In this document: piece by piece, positions 38,529 through 47,152 of the stretch | How the letters are laid out: each line of letters begins with the position of its first letter | How positions within the stretch are numbered: position 1 is the stretch's first letter | Notes under the pieces: generated by a model | Databases searched by the model: none | Seen by the model: only the letters and a program-made list of their open reading frames with translations | What the model was told of the DNA's origin: nothing | Translations under genes and position numbers: made by a program | Assembly: GCF_014652855.1 (NCBI RefSeq) | Contig: NZ_BMZP01000003.1 | Coordinates: forward strand, 124,001 to 188,000 | Length of the DNA: 64,000 nucleotides | DNA from: Novosphingobium pokkalii | Lineage (GTDB): Bacteria > Pseudomonadota > Alphaproteobacteria > Sphingomonadales > Sphingomonadaceae | Reading direction: 5' to 3'

Positions 38529-38785
38529 TCTCGTCTCGATCCCCAGTCTCGTTACCCGGCCGCTTCAGCCATGAACTGAAGCAGGCCGGACTGGACGGAC
38601 AGGCGCCGTCCGGGTTGGCTGCGCAGCATCAGGCCATGGAATCACGGCCCGCAGCGTTGCATTTCGGACCACCTTTCTTAGCGTGGAGCGCCCCTTGGGC
38701 AAGGCTCGGCTTGGGCTGCCAAGGTGAAACTGTGCATAAATGGCCGTAAAAATCGAAAAAATGCGTCGATCGAGCCCGAATCCCG

Positions 38786-39319
38786 TCAATCGAGATCCCG
38801 TTGGCCGTCAAACATCAGCGCCGTGGCTGTGATCCAGCCCGTGATCAATTGCCAGCCCAGCGCGGTCACGCTGGCCGGTGGCTTGCCCGCCTTGTCCAAC
38901 GCTTCACCCACGATCCGCAGATCGCCCTGCGTCACCTTGTCGGCCGGGTTGTTGGTATTGCCCGGGCCGATATCCAGCGCCTGGTCGATCAGGCTTGAGG
39001 AAATGCCCAGCCCCGCCAGCCTCCCGTCCAGCGCGTCGCGTCCCATGCGACCCCAGGTATAGCTGAAATAGGCGTCGCGCTGCTTCTCGCCCAGCAACTG
39101 GTCGGCCGCGCAGGCATCGGTGATCGCGCGCAGATCGGCCTGGGTGCCGTTGGCTTCGGGCGTGCCGGGCGTCAGGATCGCGTCGGCCACTTTCTGGTCC
39201 AGCCCTTCGGGCGCGGCCTTGATCGCGCATGCCAGGGTTTCGGGCGGGCGCGCCACGGCCGGCCAGGGGGCACACAGCCCCATGGTCAAGGCCAGCAGCG
39301 CGCCTTTCCGCGCCCGCAT
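38786..39319 (-). CDS. Exported hypothetical protein
   Basis: A 177-residue protein with a short leader (MRARKGALLALTMGLCAPWPAVA) and then an alpha-helical domain with two cysteines (Cys31, Cys70). Segments include LDQKVADAILTPG, ITDACAADQLLGEKQRDAYFSYTWGRMGRDAL and LGWQLITGWITATALMF, which has a hydrophobic segment. No family was recognised. Its ATG overlaps the fabG stop (TGATG), so it is translated as the last gene of the fab cluster. The linkage to fatty-acid synthesis is positional only. Confidence 0.65.
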   Translation of the reverse strand: MRARKGALLALTMGLCAPWPAVARPPETLACAIKAAPEGLDQKVADAILTPGTPEANGTQADLRAITDACAADQLLGEKQRDAYFSYTWGRMGRDALDGRLAGLGISSSLIDQALDIGPGNTNNPADKVTQGDLRIVGEALDKAGKPPASVTALGWQLITGWITATALMFDGQRDLD

Positions 39320-40083
39320 CAGGCGAACATCGCCATGCCGCCGTTCACATGCAGCGTCTGGCCGGTGACGTAACCGGCTTCCTTGCTGGCCAGATAGGCC
39401 ACCGCCGCGCCGATATCCTGGCCTTCGCCCATGCGGCCCATCGGGATGCGGCCATTGAGCGCGTCCTTCTGCGCATCGGGCAAGACGTCCGTCATCGCGG
39501 TGCGGATGAAGCCGGGCGCCACGCAATTGACCGTCACGTTGCGGCTGGCCAGTTCCTGCGCCAGGCTCTTGGACATGCCGACGAGGCCCGCCTTGGCCGC
39601 GGCATAGTTCACCTGACCCGGATTGCCGGTGGCGCCGACCACGCTGGTGACGGAAATGATGCGGCCAAAGCGCGCCTTCATCATCGGCTTGGTCGCGCTA
39701 CGCATCAGGCGGAACGCGGCTTCGAGATTGACGCGGATCACCGCATCCCATTCCTCGTCCTTCATCCGCATGGTAAGGTTGTCGCGCGTGATCCCGGCGT
39801 TGTTGACCAGGATGTCGATCTTGCCCAGCGTGTCGAGCGCGGCGGGTACCAGCTTTTCGACCTGCTCGGCGTTCGACAGGTCGCAGGTCACTTCCACATG
39901 GTCGTGGCCATAGGTGTCGTTCAGCTCCTCGCGGAACGCGCGCAGCTTGGCCGGGTTGGTCCCCGAAAGCGCGAGCCGCGCCCCCTGCCGGGCCAGCGCA
40001 TGGCTGATCGCCGAACCAATGCCACCGGCCGCGCCGGTCACCAGGGCAGTCATGCCGGTCAGATCAAAAAGACGGTTTTCCAT
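39319..40083 (-). CDS. fabG: 3-oxoacyl-[ACP] reductase
   Basis: A 254-residue short-chain dehydrogenase. It has TGAAGGIGSAI for NADPH binding, NNAGITRDN, a catalytic Ser (SVTSVVG) and YAAAK, and a C-terminal GQTLHVNGGMAM. The NNAGITRDNL and VNGGMAM sequences are FabG-specific rather than generic SDR. It reduces 3-ketoacyl-ACP in fatty acid elongation. The start at 40083 (MENRLFD) has CGGAG upstream. It lies downstream of fabD on the same strand, but a GxxExxY gene with flanking repeats separates them. Confidence 0.95.
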   Translation of the reverse strand: MENRLFDLTGMTALVTGAAGGIGSAISHALARQGARLALSGTNPAKLRAFREELNDTYGHDHVEVTCDLSNAEQVEKLVPAALDTLGKIDILVNNAGITRDNLTMRMKDEEWDAVIRVNLEAAFRLMRSATKPMMKARFGRIISVTSVVGATGNPGQVNYAAAKAGLVGMSKSLAQELASRNVTVNCVAPGFIRTAMTDVLPDAQKDALNGRIPMGRMGEGQDIGAAVAYLASKEAGYVTGQTLHVNGGMAMFA

Positions 40084-40109
40084 AAACTTGGCTCCGATTT
40101 CATAGTGTT

Positions 40110-40134
40110 CGCGCAGAGGCGCGGAGGCGCAGAG
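40110..40134. repeat. Left inverted repeat flanking the GxxExxY gene
   Basis: CGCGCAGAGGCGCGGAGGCGCAGAG. It is inverted relative to the repeat at 40541-40565 and matches its reverse complement at 22 of 25 positions. It lies 26 bp upstream of the fabG start and just after the GxxExxY stop. Confidence 0.7.
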
Positions 40135-40138
40135 AAGG

Positions 40139-40531
40139 TCACGACTGAGGGCCATGGTTGTTGACCAGCCGCCGGATGCCCTCCTTCATCGTTTCGCCGG
40201 AAAAGTTCAGCAACAAGCCAACCGGCAGTTTCATCAAGCGCAGATACGTCAGCACCTGTTTGGCGTGTGCCGCGCTGAGTTTCTCCACCGACTTGATCTC
40301 TACGATTAACCTGTCCTCAATGATCAGATCGGCGCGAAAGGCTGCTGGAAAGCGCATTCCATCGAATTCGATATCGACCGGCCTTTGCCGGTCGACCTTG
40401 TATCCACGCCGTTCCAACGCGGCGGCTAGGACGATTTCATAGACGCTTTCCAACAGTCCAGGGCCGAGTTCCTTGTGAATGCGCATCGCAGCATCGACCA
40501 CGTCGCCGCTGATGGAGTCGATTGCTGTCAT
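40139..40531 (-). CDS. GxxExxY protein
   Basis: A 130-residue protein of the GxxExxY family, named after the motif seen here as GPGLLESVYE near the N-terminus. The rest has a restriction-nuclease-like pattern: FRADLIIEDRLIVEIKSVEKL (D...E-x-K), then HAKQVLTYLRLM and VGLLLNF. This suggests a PD-(D/E)XK-type fold; the biochemical role is unknown. Its base composition looks less GC-rich than its neighbours. It is inserted between fabD and fabG and is flanked by 25-bp inverted repeats, the right one contributing part of its GGAGGGG ribosome-binding site. Confidence 0.88.
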   Translation of the reverse strand: MTAIDSISGDVVDAAMRIHKELGPGLLESVYEIVLAAALERRGYKVDRQRPVDIEFDGMRFPAAFRADLIIEDRLIVEIKSVEKLSAAHAKQVLTYLRLMKLPVGLLLNFSGETMKEGIRRLVNNHGPQS

Positions 40532-40540
40532 TCACTACCC

Positions 40541-40565
40541 CTCCGCGCCTCTGCGCCTCTACGCG
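40541..40565. repeat. Right inverted repeat flanking the GxxExxY gene
   Basis: CTCCGCGCCTCTGCGCCTCTACGCG. It is the inverted partner of 40110-40134. Read on the minus strand its end plus the next bases form GGAGGGGTAGTGA directly before the ATG at 40531, so the repeat supplies the Shine-Dalgarno. Confidence 0.7.
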
Positions 40566-40592
40566 ATTTATTTCCCCTGATCTGCGAGGCAG

Positions 40593-41531
40593 TCAGAGAT
40601 CCTTGGCCAGGGCTTCGATGTCGGCCATGGTGATCACGCTGGTCACGGCAAGGTCTGCCCCGGCCGAGCGGGTGATCATCGGCGCGAGCACCTTGCCGCC
40701 CAGTTCGACGAAGCGTTCGACGCCGGCATCCTTCATCGCGATCGCGCTTTCGCGCCAGCGCACGCGGCCGGTCACCTGCTCCACCAGCAACCGCTGCACT
40801 TGCGCGGGATCGGTGACGATCGCGGCCGTGACATTGGCGAACAGCGGCACGCGGAAGGCCTGCGGGGGCGTGGCGGCCAGCGCCTCCGCCATGGCATCGG
40901 CAGCGGGCTGCATTAGCGGGCAGTGGAACGGCGCCGAAACCGGCAGCAGCACGCCACGCTTGATGCCATGTTCCTTGACCAGCGCCACGGCGCGCTCGAT
41001 CGCGGCCTTGTGGCCCGAAAGCACGACCTGGCCGGGATCATTGTCGTTGGCGACGGTGCAGACCTCGCCTTCCGCCGCGGCTTCCGCGAGGGCCGTCGCC
41101 TTGTCGATATCGGCGCCGAGCAGCGCGCACATCGCGCCTTCGCCCACCGGCACCGCTGCCTGCATCGATTGCCCGCGCAGCTTGAGCAGGCGGGCAGTGT
41201 CGGCCAGCGAAAACGCCCCGGCGGCACAGAGCGCGGTATATTCGCCCAGGCTGTGCCCGGCGACGAAATCGGCCTTGTCGGCCAGCGCGATGCCGCCTTC
41301 CTTTTCCAGCACGCGGAGCACGGCGATGGCGTGGGCCATGATCGCCGGCTGTGCGTTCTCGGTCAGCGTCAGGGCATCGTCGGGCCCTTGCGTCATGATC
41401 TGGAACAGCTTCTGGCCCAGCGCGTCGTCCACTTCCTCGAACACTTCGCGCGCGGCGGGGCTCGCGGCGGCGAGTTCGGCGCCCATGCCCACCTTCTGGC
41501 TGCCCTGCCCCGGAAAAACGAATGCCCGCAT
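40593..41531 (-). CDS. fabD: Malonyl-CoA:ACP transacylase
   Basis: A 312-residue acyltransferase. MRAFVFPGQGSQKVGMG at the N-terminus, the nucleophile in AGHSLGEYTAL, the active-site Arg in LLKLRGQSMQ and the His in PVSAPFHCPLM are all typical. It loads malonyl groups onto ACP for fatty acid synthesis. It precedes fabG in the same direction with the GxxExxY cassette between them. Confidence 0.97.
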   Translation of the reverse strand: MRAFVFPGQGSQKVGMGAELAAASPAAREVFEEVDDALGQKLFQIMTQGPDDALTLTENAQPAIMAHAIAVLRVLEKEGGIALADKADFVAGHSLGEYTALCAAGAFSLADTARLLKLRGQSMQAAVPVGEGAMCALLGADIDKATALAEAAAEGEVCTVANDNDPGQVVLSGHKAAIERAVALVKEHGIKRGVLLPVSAPFHCPLMQPAADAMAEALAATPPQAFRVPLFANVTAAIVTDPAQVQRLLVEQVTGRVRWRESAIAMKDAGVERFVELGGKVLAPMITRSAGADLAVTSVITMADIEALAKDL

Positions 41532-41563
41532 TGTTCAAAGCCTCCTGAAAACTGGCGGGCGCC

Positions 41564-42397
41564 CTATTGGCCCTGTGGGTTTCCTGCAAGCCCGAACGGC
41601 ACGATGCGGTTGTCGGCATCGTGCCCGATGTCGGCCCGGCCCAGATACGGCAGACCTGCGCGCGCGCACCAATGACGGGCCATGGCTTCGTGCTCCATGC
41701 CAAAAGGCCGTTCATTTTCAGGCACCTGAGTGACGCGGCCAAGCCGCAGACCGGCCGCCTTCATGGCCGCCAGCCCGGCCGTGACGTGGAACAGCAGGCG
41801 ATCGACAGCATAGTCGTATTCGCTCACTTCCTCCACCATCACCACATGACCGGAAAGGTCGGGCATCACCGGGGTGCCCATGATCATCGCCAGAGTCATC
41901 AGGTTGAACGCCACGACCGGCACTGCGCCGCTGGCCTGCGGCTCCAGCCCGGCTTGATCCCCGCTCAGCCAGCCGAGCACACGCCGCACCGCGGCCTCCC
42001 CGCCCTCGCGCCGCAGGTCCACGGGCATCGGCGCGTGGACCGGTCGGCCAATCCCGGCGCGATAGAGCGCGGCCAGCAACACGCCGCCATCGGAATAGCC
42101 CAGATAGCGCTTCGCCCCCGCCGCCGCTCCCAGCAGCCCCACCGCATCCTGCGCGATCCGCGCCGCGCCATAGCCGCCGCGCGCGAACCACACGGCATCG
42201 AAGGCAGGATCATTGGCGCAGTCCACGAACGCGGAGAGACGCAGCGCGTCCGGCCCGGCAAAGTGGCCCTCCTGGGCAAAGCACTGCTCGTGAAACACCA
42301 GGTCCACCCCCGGATAGCCTGCTGCCAGCGCGGCCACGCGCGCGGCATCGGCACGATCGAACGGGGTGGACGGGGCACAGACGGCAATGCGCAACAT
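41564..42397 (-). CDS. LD-carboxypeptidase (peptidase S66 family)
   Basis: A 277-residue S66 peptidase. It has the ARGGYGAARI loop, the nucleophile Ser in GYSDGG, the Glu in VEEVSEYDYAVDRLL and the His in DIGHDADNRIVPFG, so the Ser-Glu-His triad looks intact. Family members remove the terminal D-Ala from murein tetrapeptides in the cytoplasm for recycling. The start at 42397 (MLRIAVCAP) is more family-like than 42418. It is divergent from a Mur ligase that could use its tripeptide product. Confidence 0.88.
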   Translation of the reverse strand: MLRIAVCAPSTPFDRADAARVAALAAGYPGVDLVFHEQCFAQEGHFAGPDALRLSAFVDCANDPAFDAVWFARGGYGAARIAQDAVGLLGAAAGAKRYLGYSDGGVLLAALYRAGIGRPVHAPMPVDLRREGGEAAVRRVLGWLSGDQAGLEPQASGAVPVVAFNLMTLAMIMGTPVMPDLSGHVVMVEEVSEYDYAVDRLLFHVTAGLAAMKAAGLRLGRVTQVPENERPFGMEHEAMARHWCARAGLPYLGRADIGHDADNRIVPFGLAGNPQGQ

Positions 42398-42812
42398 CCA
42401 CCCGCTTCTAGGCCGCATGGCGCGTCCCGTCCATCGCCGGTGGTTAACGGAATCTTGCCCGAGTACTTAGGGTGCGACTTTCGGGAAAGGTTTCGCCGCC
42501 TGCGGCGTTAGGCGTCATGACAGGACCGAACGGGCGCACTGGTTATCCAGCGGCGGGCCGCTCCGGTGCTGTCAAACCTTGCGCCTTTGCAACCGGGCGC
42601 CTGGCGAGATGGACGTGGCCGAACTCGCGCCGTTTTCCGCGCGGCACCAGCTCCGACCGCGTCTCTTTTTCGCCGACGCCTGGCCTTGAAAGGGACTGGC
42701 CGAACCGGGCGCCTCGTGCCTGGCTCCGGCCAGCCCTTTTCGCGCATCCACCCCGGCTGGCGTGGCCGACCAATCTTGCCTCGATCGGCGATTGCTGTAG
42801 TGCCCTTGCGCC
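42398..42812. other. 415-bp region without a supported gene
   Basis: This lies between the divergent LD-carboxypeptidase and Mur ligase genes and should hold both promoters. Overlapping long open frames exist on both strands, but none shows family motifs, a credible start or consistent codon use. A short inverted repeat (CGCCGCCTGCGGCG) occurs near 42495. No tRNA or clear operator was found. Confidence 0.5.
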
Positions 42813-44243
42813 ATGGCCCACATCGCATCGGCGCCCGATGGCGCGCTTACCGCCCACCCCTGGTTCTTTTGCGGCATCGGCGGATCGGGCATGCTGCCAT
42901 TGGCACTGATCCTCAAGGGCGCGGGCGCCCAGGTCGCCGGATCGGACCGCAGCCGCGACCAGGGACGCACCCCCGAAAAGTTCGCATGGCTGGAAAGCCT
43001 GGGCTTCACGCTGTTTCCGCAGGACGGCAGCGGCATCACCTCGGCCGATCAGGCGCTCGTCGCCTCGGCCGCCGTGGAAGACACCGTACCCGAAGTGGTG
43101 CGCGCCCGCGATCTGGGCTGCCCGCGCTTCACCCGCGCGCAACTGCTCGCCCGCCTGTTCAACGCCGCGCCCCATGGCATTGCCGTGGGCGGCACCAGCG
43201 GCAAATCGACCGTGACCGGCATGATCGGCTGGATTCTGACGGCCCTCGCCCATGATCCCACGATCATGAACGGCGCGGTGATGAAGAACTTTGCCACGCC
43301 CGATGCGCCCTTTGCCTCGGCCCGCGTGGGGCAAGGCGGGCTGTTCGTTTCCGAAGTGGACGAAAGCGACGGCTCTATCGCGCTCTATCGCCCGCAGATC
43401 GCGGTGCTCAACAACGTCAGCCTCGATCACAAGAGCCTGGAAGAACTACGCGAATTGTTTGGCAATTTCCTGGCCAGCGCAGCGGTTGCCGTGCTCAACG
43501 CCGATGATCCGGAAAGCCTTGCCCTGGCGCCGCGTGCCACGGCGACGCTGACCTTCGGCTTTGCAGAGAGCGCCACGATCGGCGTGGTGCCGGGCAGCGT
43601 GGTGGAAAGCCCCACCGGGATCGCCGCCACGGTGATCGACCGGCGCGATGGCGGGCACTATCCGCTGACCCTGGCCGTGCCCGGCCGCCACAACCTTGCC
43701 AATGCCTTGGCCGCGCTTGCCGCCGCCAGCGCGGCGGGCGTGCCGCTGGCCGATGCCGTTGCCGCCCTTGGCCACTATGCCGGCCTTGCGCGCCGGTTTG
43801 ACGTGGTCGGCACCAGCCCCAGCGGCGTGACGGTGATCGACGATTTTGGCCACAACCCGGAAAAGGTGGCTGCCACGCTGGCGACGCTCAAGGCCCATCC
43901 GGGCCGTGTCTTGGCGCTGTTCCAGCCCCATGGCTATGGCCCGCTGCGCCAGATGGGCGCCGAACTGGCCGAGGTCTTGGCCACCCGGCTGGACGCGGAC
44001 GACCGCGTGATCCTGACCGATCCGGTCTATTTCGGCGGCACGGTGGATCGCACACAGGGCTCTGAGCGCATTGTCGCGCTGATCAAAGCGCAAGGCGGAC
44101 AGGCCGAGCATGTGGGCGAACGCGCGGCAGCGGGCGAACGGCTGCTCGCCCTCGCCCGCCCCGGCGACCGCATCGTGGTCATGGGCGCGCGCGACGATAC
44201 GCTGTCCGCGTTTGCGCGGGGCCTGCTGGCAAAGCTGCCCTGA
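42813..44243 (+). CDS. Mur ligase, MurC/Mpl-like (probable murein tripeptide ligase)
   Basis: A 476-residue Mur ligase. An N-terminal Rossmann domain with FCGIGGSGMLPLA recognises UDP-MurNAc. The central ATPase P-loop reads VGGTSGKSTVTG (classical MurC/Mpl: GTHGKT). SEVDESDGS and LNNVSLDHKS follow, then a C-terminal domain with PGRHNLANALAALAAA and IDDFGHNPEKV. MurC adds L-Ala to UDP-MurNAc; Mpl adds the recycled tripeptide. The divergent LD-carboxypeptidase neighbour, and the absence of other mur genes, favour the Mpl-like recycling role. This is inference. No clear ribosome-binding site precedes the ATG. Confidence 0.78.
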   Translation: MAHIASAPDGALTAHPWFFCGIGGSGMLPLALILKGAGAQVAGSDRSRDQGRTPEKFAWLESLGFTLFPQDGSGITSADQALVASAAVEDTVPEVVRARDLGCPRFTRAQLLARLFNAAPHGIAVGGTSGKSTVTGMIGWILTALAHDPTIMNGAVMKNFATPDAPFASARVGQGGLFVSEVDESDGSIALYRPQIAVLNNVSLDHKSLEELRELFGNFLASAAVAVLNADDPESLALAPRATATLTFGFAESATIGVVPGSVVESPTGIAATVIDRRDGGHYPLTLAVPGRHNLANALAALAAASAAGVPLADAVAALGHYAGLARRFDVVGTSPSGVTVIDDFGHNPEKVAATLATLKAHPGRVLALFQPHGYGPLRQMGAELAEVLATRLDADDRVILTDPVYFGGTVDRTQGSERIVALIKAQGGQAEHVGERAAAGERLLALARPGDRIVVMGARDDTLSAFARGLLAKLP

Positions 44244-44247
44244 GGTT

Positions 44248-44336
44248 GCGGAGGGCCCCGGGTCAAGCCCGGGGCGACGGAAGAATGGAACGTTGCAGTA
44301 CCACGTCGCCCCGGGCTTGACCCGGCGCCCTCCGCA
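44248..44336. repeat. Long palindromic repeat between convergent genes (GGGGCGACG family)
   Basis: Left arm 44248-44279 (TGCGGAGGGCCCCGGGTCAA...) and right arm 44304-44336 are reverse complements over 33 bp with one mismatch, around a 24-nt loop. It begins just after the Mur ligase stop and ends at the convergent GNAT gene. A related copy is at 50165-50243. It may act as a bidirectional terminator. Confidence 0.8.
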
Positions 44337-44341
44337 CCCCC

Positions 44342-44887
44342 TCAGCCCAGCCGCTTTTCCAGCATCACCAGGTGCGGATCGCCTTCCACGCCGTGGGCGA
44401 CGAAGCCATAGTCCTTTTCCAGGTCGATCGCGGCCTGGTTGGCGCGGTCTTCGATGGCGATGACGCGATCGAGCCCGCGCCGCTCCGCTTCGTGGGCGAG
44501 CAGGTCGAGCATCGCCCAGCCCACGCCCTGTCCGCGAAAATCGCCGCGCACCGATACCGCCACTTCGCCGGTTTCCATCGCCGCGTCGCAGGCCAGCATG
44601 CCCGATGCGACGAGGTCGCCGCTGGCCTGGTCGAACGCCAGGAAGCTTTCGGTGCGCCAGTGGTCCACCCGCGTCATCGGCAACAGGCGCTGGTGATCGA
44701 GGTGCCCCGCCGCAGCCAGGAAGCGGAACCGGCGGTCTTCGGGCAGCACGGCGTCAAAGAACGCGGCCAGCGCGTCCTCGTCCTCGGCAAAGGCCTGGCG
44801 CACGCTCAGCGTCACGCCGTTGCGGGTAACGACCGTGGCCGCGCGGGCCAGGGCCGCCATGGTGGGAACGCTTTGGGTGGCAGTCAT
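44342..44887 (-). CDS. GNAT family N-acetyltransferase
   Basis: A 181-residue protein with a GNAT fold. It has a TLSVRQAFAEDEDALAAFF beginning, LPEDRRFRFL, VAVSVRGDFRGQGVGWAML (acetyl-CoA pyrophosphate-binding R/Q-x-x-G-x-G/A) and NQAAIDLEKDYGF. The PEDRRxRF segment resembles the acetyltransferase domain of protein acetyltransferases (Pat/acyl-CoA-synthetase-linked), so lysine acetylation of proteins is possible but unproven. The start at 44887 has AGGAG nine bases upstream. Confidence 0.85.
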   Translation of the reverse strand: MTATQSVPTMAALARAATVVTRNGVTLSVRQAFAEDEDALAAFFDAVLPEDRRFRFLAAAGHLDHQRLLPMTRVDHWRTESFLAFDQASGDLVASGMLACDAAMETGEVAVSVRGDFRGQGVGWAMLDLLAHEAERRGLDRVIAIEDRANQAAIDLEKDYGFVAHGVEGDPHLVMLEKRLG

Positions 44888-45189
44888 CGCGCACATCTCC
44901 TGTGGGCCGGAAGGAATGCGCCATGCCTAGCGCTTCACGCGCCGCCACGCCTTGACCTTGCGCAAAGCCGGCGTTTGCAAAACACGCGGTTTTGCTTGCA
45001 TTTCGCAAGGTAGCGGCCTAAGCGCGGCGCGTTCTTTCCCGCATTGGGCGAGAATGCCTGCGCGGGCATCCGGCCCGCATGGGCGGATCGGCCCTTTTGG
45101 CCCATCATCCTGCATGGGGCAGGTGGTGGAGAAAAGACCGGCGGACCCAACCGCCTGGCCGGAAACATCGATAACAGGAAGACTTTTTC
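44888..45189. other. 302-bp region upstream of rpsA
   Basis: This non-coding gap lies between the divergent GNAT gene and rpsA. TTGACC at 44952 with TTGCAA 17 bp later is a weak promoter candidate. A long rpsA leader is likely; S1 mRNA leaders commonly carry autoregulatory structures, but none is assignable here. AGGAAG precedes the rpsA ATG. Confidence 0.4.
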
Positions 45190-46890
45190 ATGTCGACCAA
45201 CCCGACGCGCGACGATTTCGCCGCGCTGCTCGACGAATCGCTGGGCGCTGGCGCCAGCGGCGGCTTTGAAGGCCGCGTCGTCAAGGGCACCGTAACCGCC
45301 ATCGAAAACGACAAGGCCGTCATCGACGTGGGCCTGAAGAGCGAAGGCCGCGTGGCCCTGCGCGAATTCGCCGCCCCCGGCCAGCCGCACGGCCTCAAGG
45401 TCGGCGACGAAGTCGAAGTGTTCGTCGACCGCGTCGAGAACGCCGAAGGCGAAGCCATGCTCAGCCGCGACCGCGCCCGCCGCGAAGCCGCCTGGGACAA
45501 GCTCGAAGCCGAATTCGGCGAAGGCAAGCGCGTTGAAGGCGTGATCTTCGGCCGCGTGAAGGGTGGCTTCACCGTCGATCTCGACGGCGCCGTGGCCTTC
45601 CTGCCCGGCTCGCAGGTCGATATCCGCCCGGTGCGCGACGTGACCCCGCTGATGGACATGCCGCAGCCCTTCCAGATCCTCAAGATGGATCGCCGCCGTG
45701 GCAATATCGTGGTCTCGCGCCGCGCCGTTCTGGAAGAAACCCGCGCCGAACAGCGCTCGGGCCTGATCCAGAACCTCAAGGAAGGCCAGATCATCGACGG
45801 CGTCGTCAAGAACATCACCGATTACGGTGCGTTCGTTGACCTCGGCGGCATCGACGGCCTGCTCCATGTCACCGACATGAGCTACAAGCGCGTCAACCAC
45901 CCGAGCGAAGTGATCGCCATCGGCGACACCGTGCGCGTCCAGATCATCCGCATCAACCAGGACACGCAGCGCATCTCGCTGGGCATGAAGCAGCTCGAAA
46001 GCGATCCGTGGGATGGCGTTGCCGCCAAGTACCCGGTCGGCGCGAAGCTGCACGGCACTGTCACCAACATCACCGAATACGGCGCCTTCGTGGAGCTGGA
46101 ACCGGGCATCGAAGGCCTGGTCCACGTTTCGGAAATGTCCTGGACCAAGAAGAACGTCCACCCCGGCAAGATCGTCTCGACCTCGCAGGGCGTCGATGTC
46201 ATGGTGCTGGAAGTCGACAGCGACAAGCGCCGCATCAGCCTGGGCCTCAAGCAGGCGCAGCAGAACCCCTGGGAAGGCTTTGCCGAAAAGCACCCGGTCG
46301 GCTCGATCGTGGAAGGCGAAGTCAAGAACGCCACCGAATTCGGTCTGTTCATCGGCCTGGATGGCGACGTGGACGGCATGGTCCACATGTCCGACATCGC
46401 CTGGGGCATCTCGGGTGAAGACGCGCTGGCCCTCCACCGCAAGGGTGAGCAGGTCAAGGCCGTGGTCCTCGACGTGGACGTCGACAAGGAGCGCATCTCG
46501 CTCGGCATGAAGCAGCTCGAAAAGGGCGCTCCGGCCGCTGGCGGCGTTGCCACCTCGGGCTCGCTGCGTCGCGGCGAAGTCGTCACCGTCACCGTCCTCG
46601 AAGTCCGCGATGGCGGCCTCGAAGTGCAGGCTGGCGAAGACGGCGCGACCGGCTTCATCAAGCGTTCGGACCTGGGCCGCGATCGTGACGAACAGCGTCC
46701 CGACCGCTTCCAGGTTGGCCAGAAGATCGACGCCATGGTCACCGGCTTCGACCGTTCCAAGAAGCCCAACTTCTCGATCAAGGCGCGCCAGCTCGCCGAA
46801 GAAAAGGAAGCGGTGGAACAGTACGGTTCGTCGGACTCGGGCGCTTCGCTCGGCGACATCCTCGGCGAAGCCCTCAAGGCTCGCGGCTGA
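45190..46890 (+). CDS. rpsA: 30S ribosomal protein S1
   Basis: A 566-residue protein with six S1 (OB-fold) repeats. Examples are GTVTAIENDKAVIDVGLKSE, ERVEGVIFGRVKGGFTVDL-type segments, DGVVKNITDYGAFVDLGGID and HGTVTNITEYGAFVELEPG. DTQRISLGMKQLE repeats mark domain ends. It binds mRNA and helps place it on the 30S subunit. A strong terminator follows. The cmk gene often found upstream of rpsA in proteobacteria is absent. Confidence 0.98.
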   Translation: MSTNPTRDDFAALLDESLGAGASGGFEGRVVKGTVTAIENDKAVIDVGLKSEGRVALREFAAPGQPHGLKVGDEVEVFVDRVENAEGEAMLSRDRARREAAWDKLEAEFGEGKRVEGVIFGRVKGGFTVDLDGAVAFLPGSQVDIRPVRDVTPLMDMPQPFQILKMDRRRGNIVVSRRAVLEETRAEQRSGLIQNLKEGQIIDGVVKNITDYGAFVDLGGIDGLLHVTDMSYKRVNHPSEVIAIGDTVRVQIIRINQDTQRISLGMKQLESDPWDGVAAKYPVGAKLHGTVTNITEYGAFVELEPGIEGLVHVSEMSWTKKNVHPGKIVSTSQGVDVMVLEVDSDKRRISLGLKQAQQNPWEGFAEKHPVGSIVEGEVKNATEFGLFIGLDGDVDGMVHMSDIAWGISGEDALALHRKGEQVKAVVLDVDVDKERISLGMKQLEKGAPAAGGVATSGSLRRGEVVTVTVLEVRDGGLEVQAGEDGATGFIKRSDLGRDRDEQRPDRFQVGQKIDAMVTGFDRSKKPNFSIKARQLAEEKEAVEQYGSSDSGASLGDILGEALKARG

Positions 46891-46942
46891 TCCCGGCATG
46901 GTGGGGGCCATGCGCCCTCACCATCCGCGACGACCGGAAAAG

Positions 46943-46973
46943 GCCCGCTCGGCACCTGCCGGGCGGGCTTTTT
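46943..46973 (+). terminator. Rho-independent terminator of rpsA
   Basis: GCCCGCTCGGC-ACCT-GCCGGGCGGGC is an 11-bp stem with one wobble, followed by TTTTT. It lies 52 bp after the rpsA stop. Confidence 0.85.
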
Positions 46974-47030
46974 CGTGAACTGGCGTTTTGCTCGCGCCAT
47001 GGTTACGGTCCGTAATCAGACACTTTCACT

Positions 47031-47090
47031 CCGTTCGCCCCGAGCCTGTCGAAGGGCTCGTCCTGAGCAAGGCCGAAGGGCCTGTCATTC
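47031..47090. repeat. Palindromic repeat of the GCCTGTCGAAGGGC family
   Basis: CCGTTCGCCCCGAGCCTGTCGAAGG, then GGCTCGTCCTGAGCAAGGCCGAAGGGC. It is related to the CTTCGACAAGCTCAG repeat at 61454-61532. It sits between the rpsA terminator and heme oxygenase. Confidence 0.6.
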
Positions 47091-47152
47091 GCCAAGCCGC
47101 CAGGCGAACGCCAGGCCGCAAATCCTTCACAGCCGCGAGAACTGCCCACCGC

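Noticed and set aside
38731..38739. DnaA-box-like TTATGCACA upstream of dnaN
   Set aside because: Single copy with one mismatch to TTATCCACA, no cluster of boxes and no dnaA nearby; not evidence of an origin.
42472..42909. Possible small gene before the Mur ligase
   Set aside because: Compositionally biased, no RBS and overlaps the Mur ligase start in another frame.
44935..46911. 658-codon open frame opposite to rpsA
   Set aside because: Repeats mirror the S1 domain repeats in antisense; not a gene.
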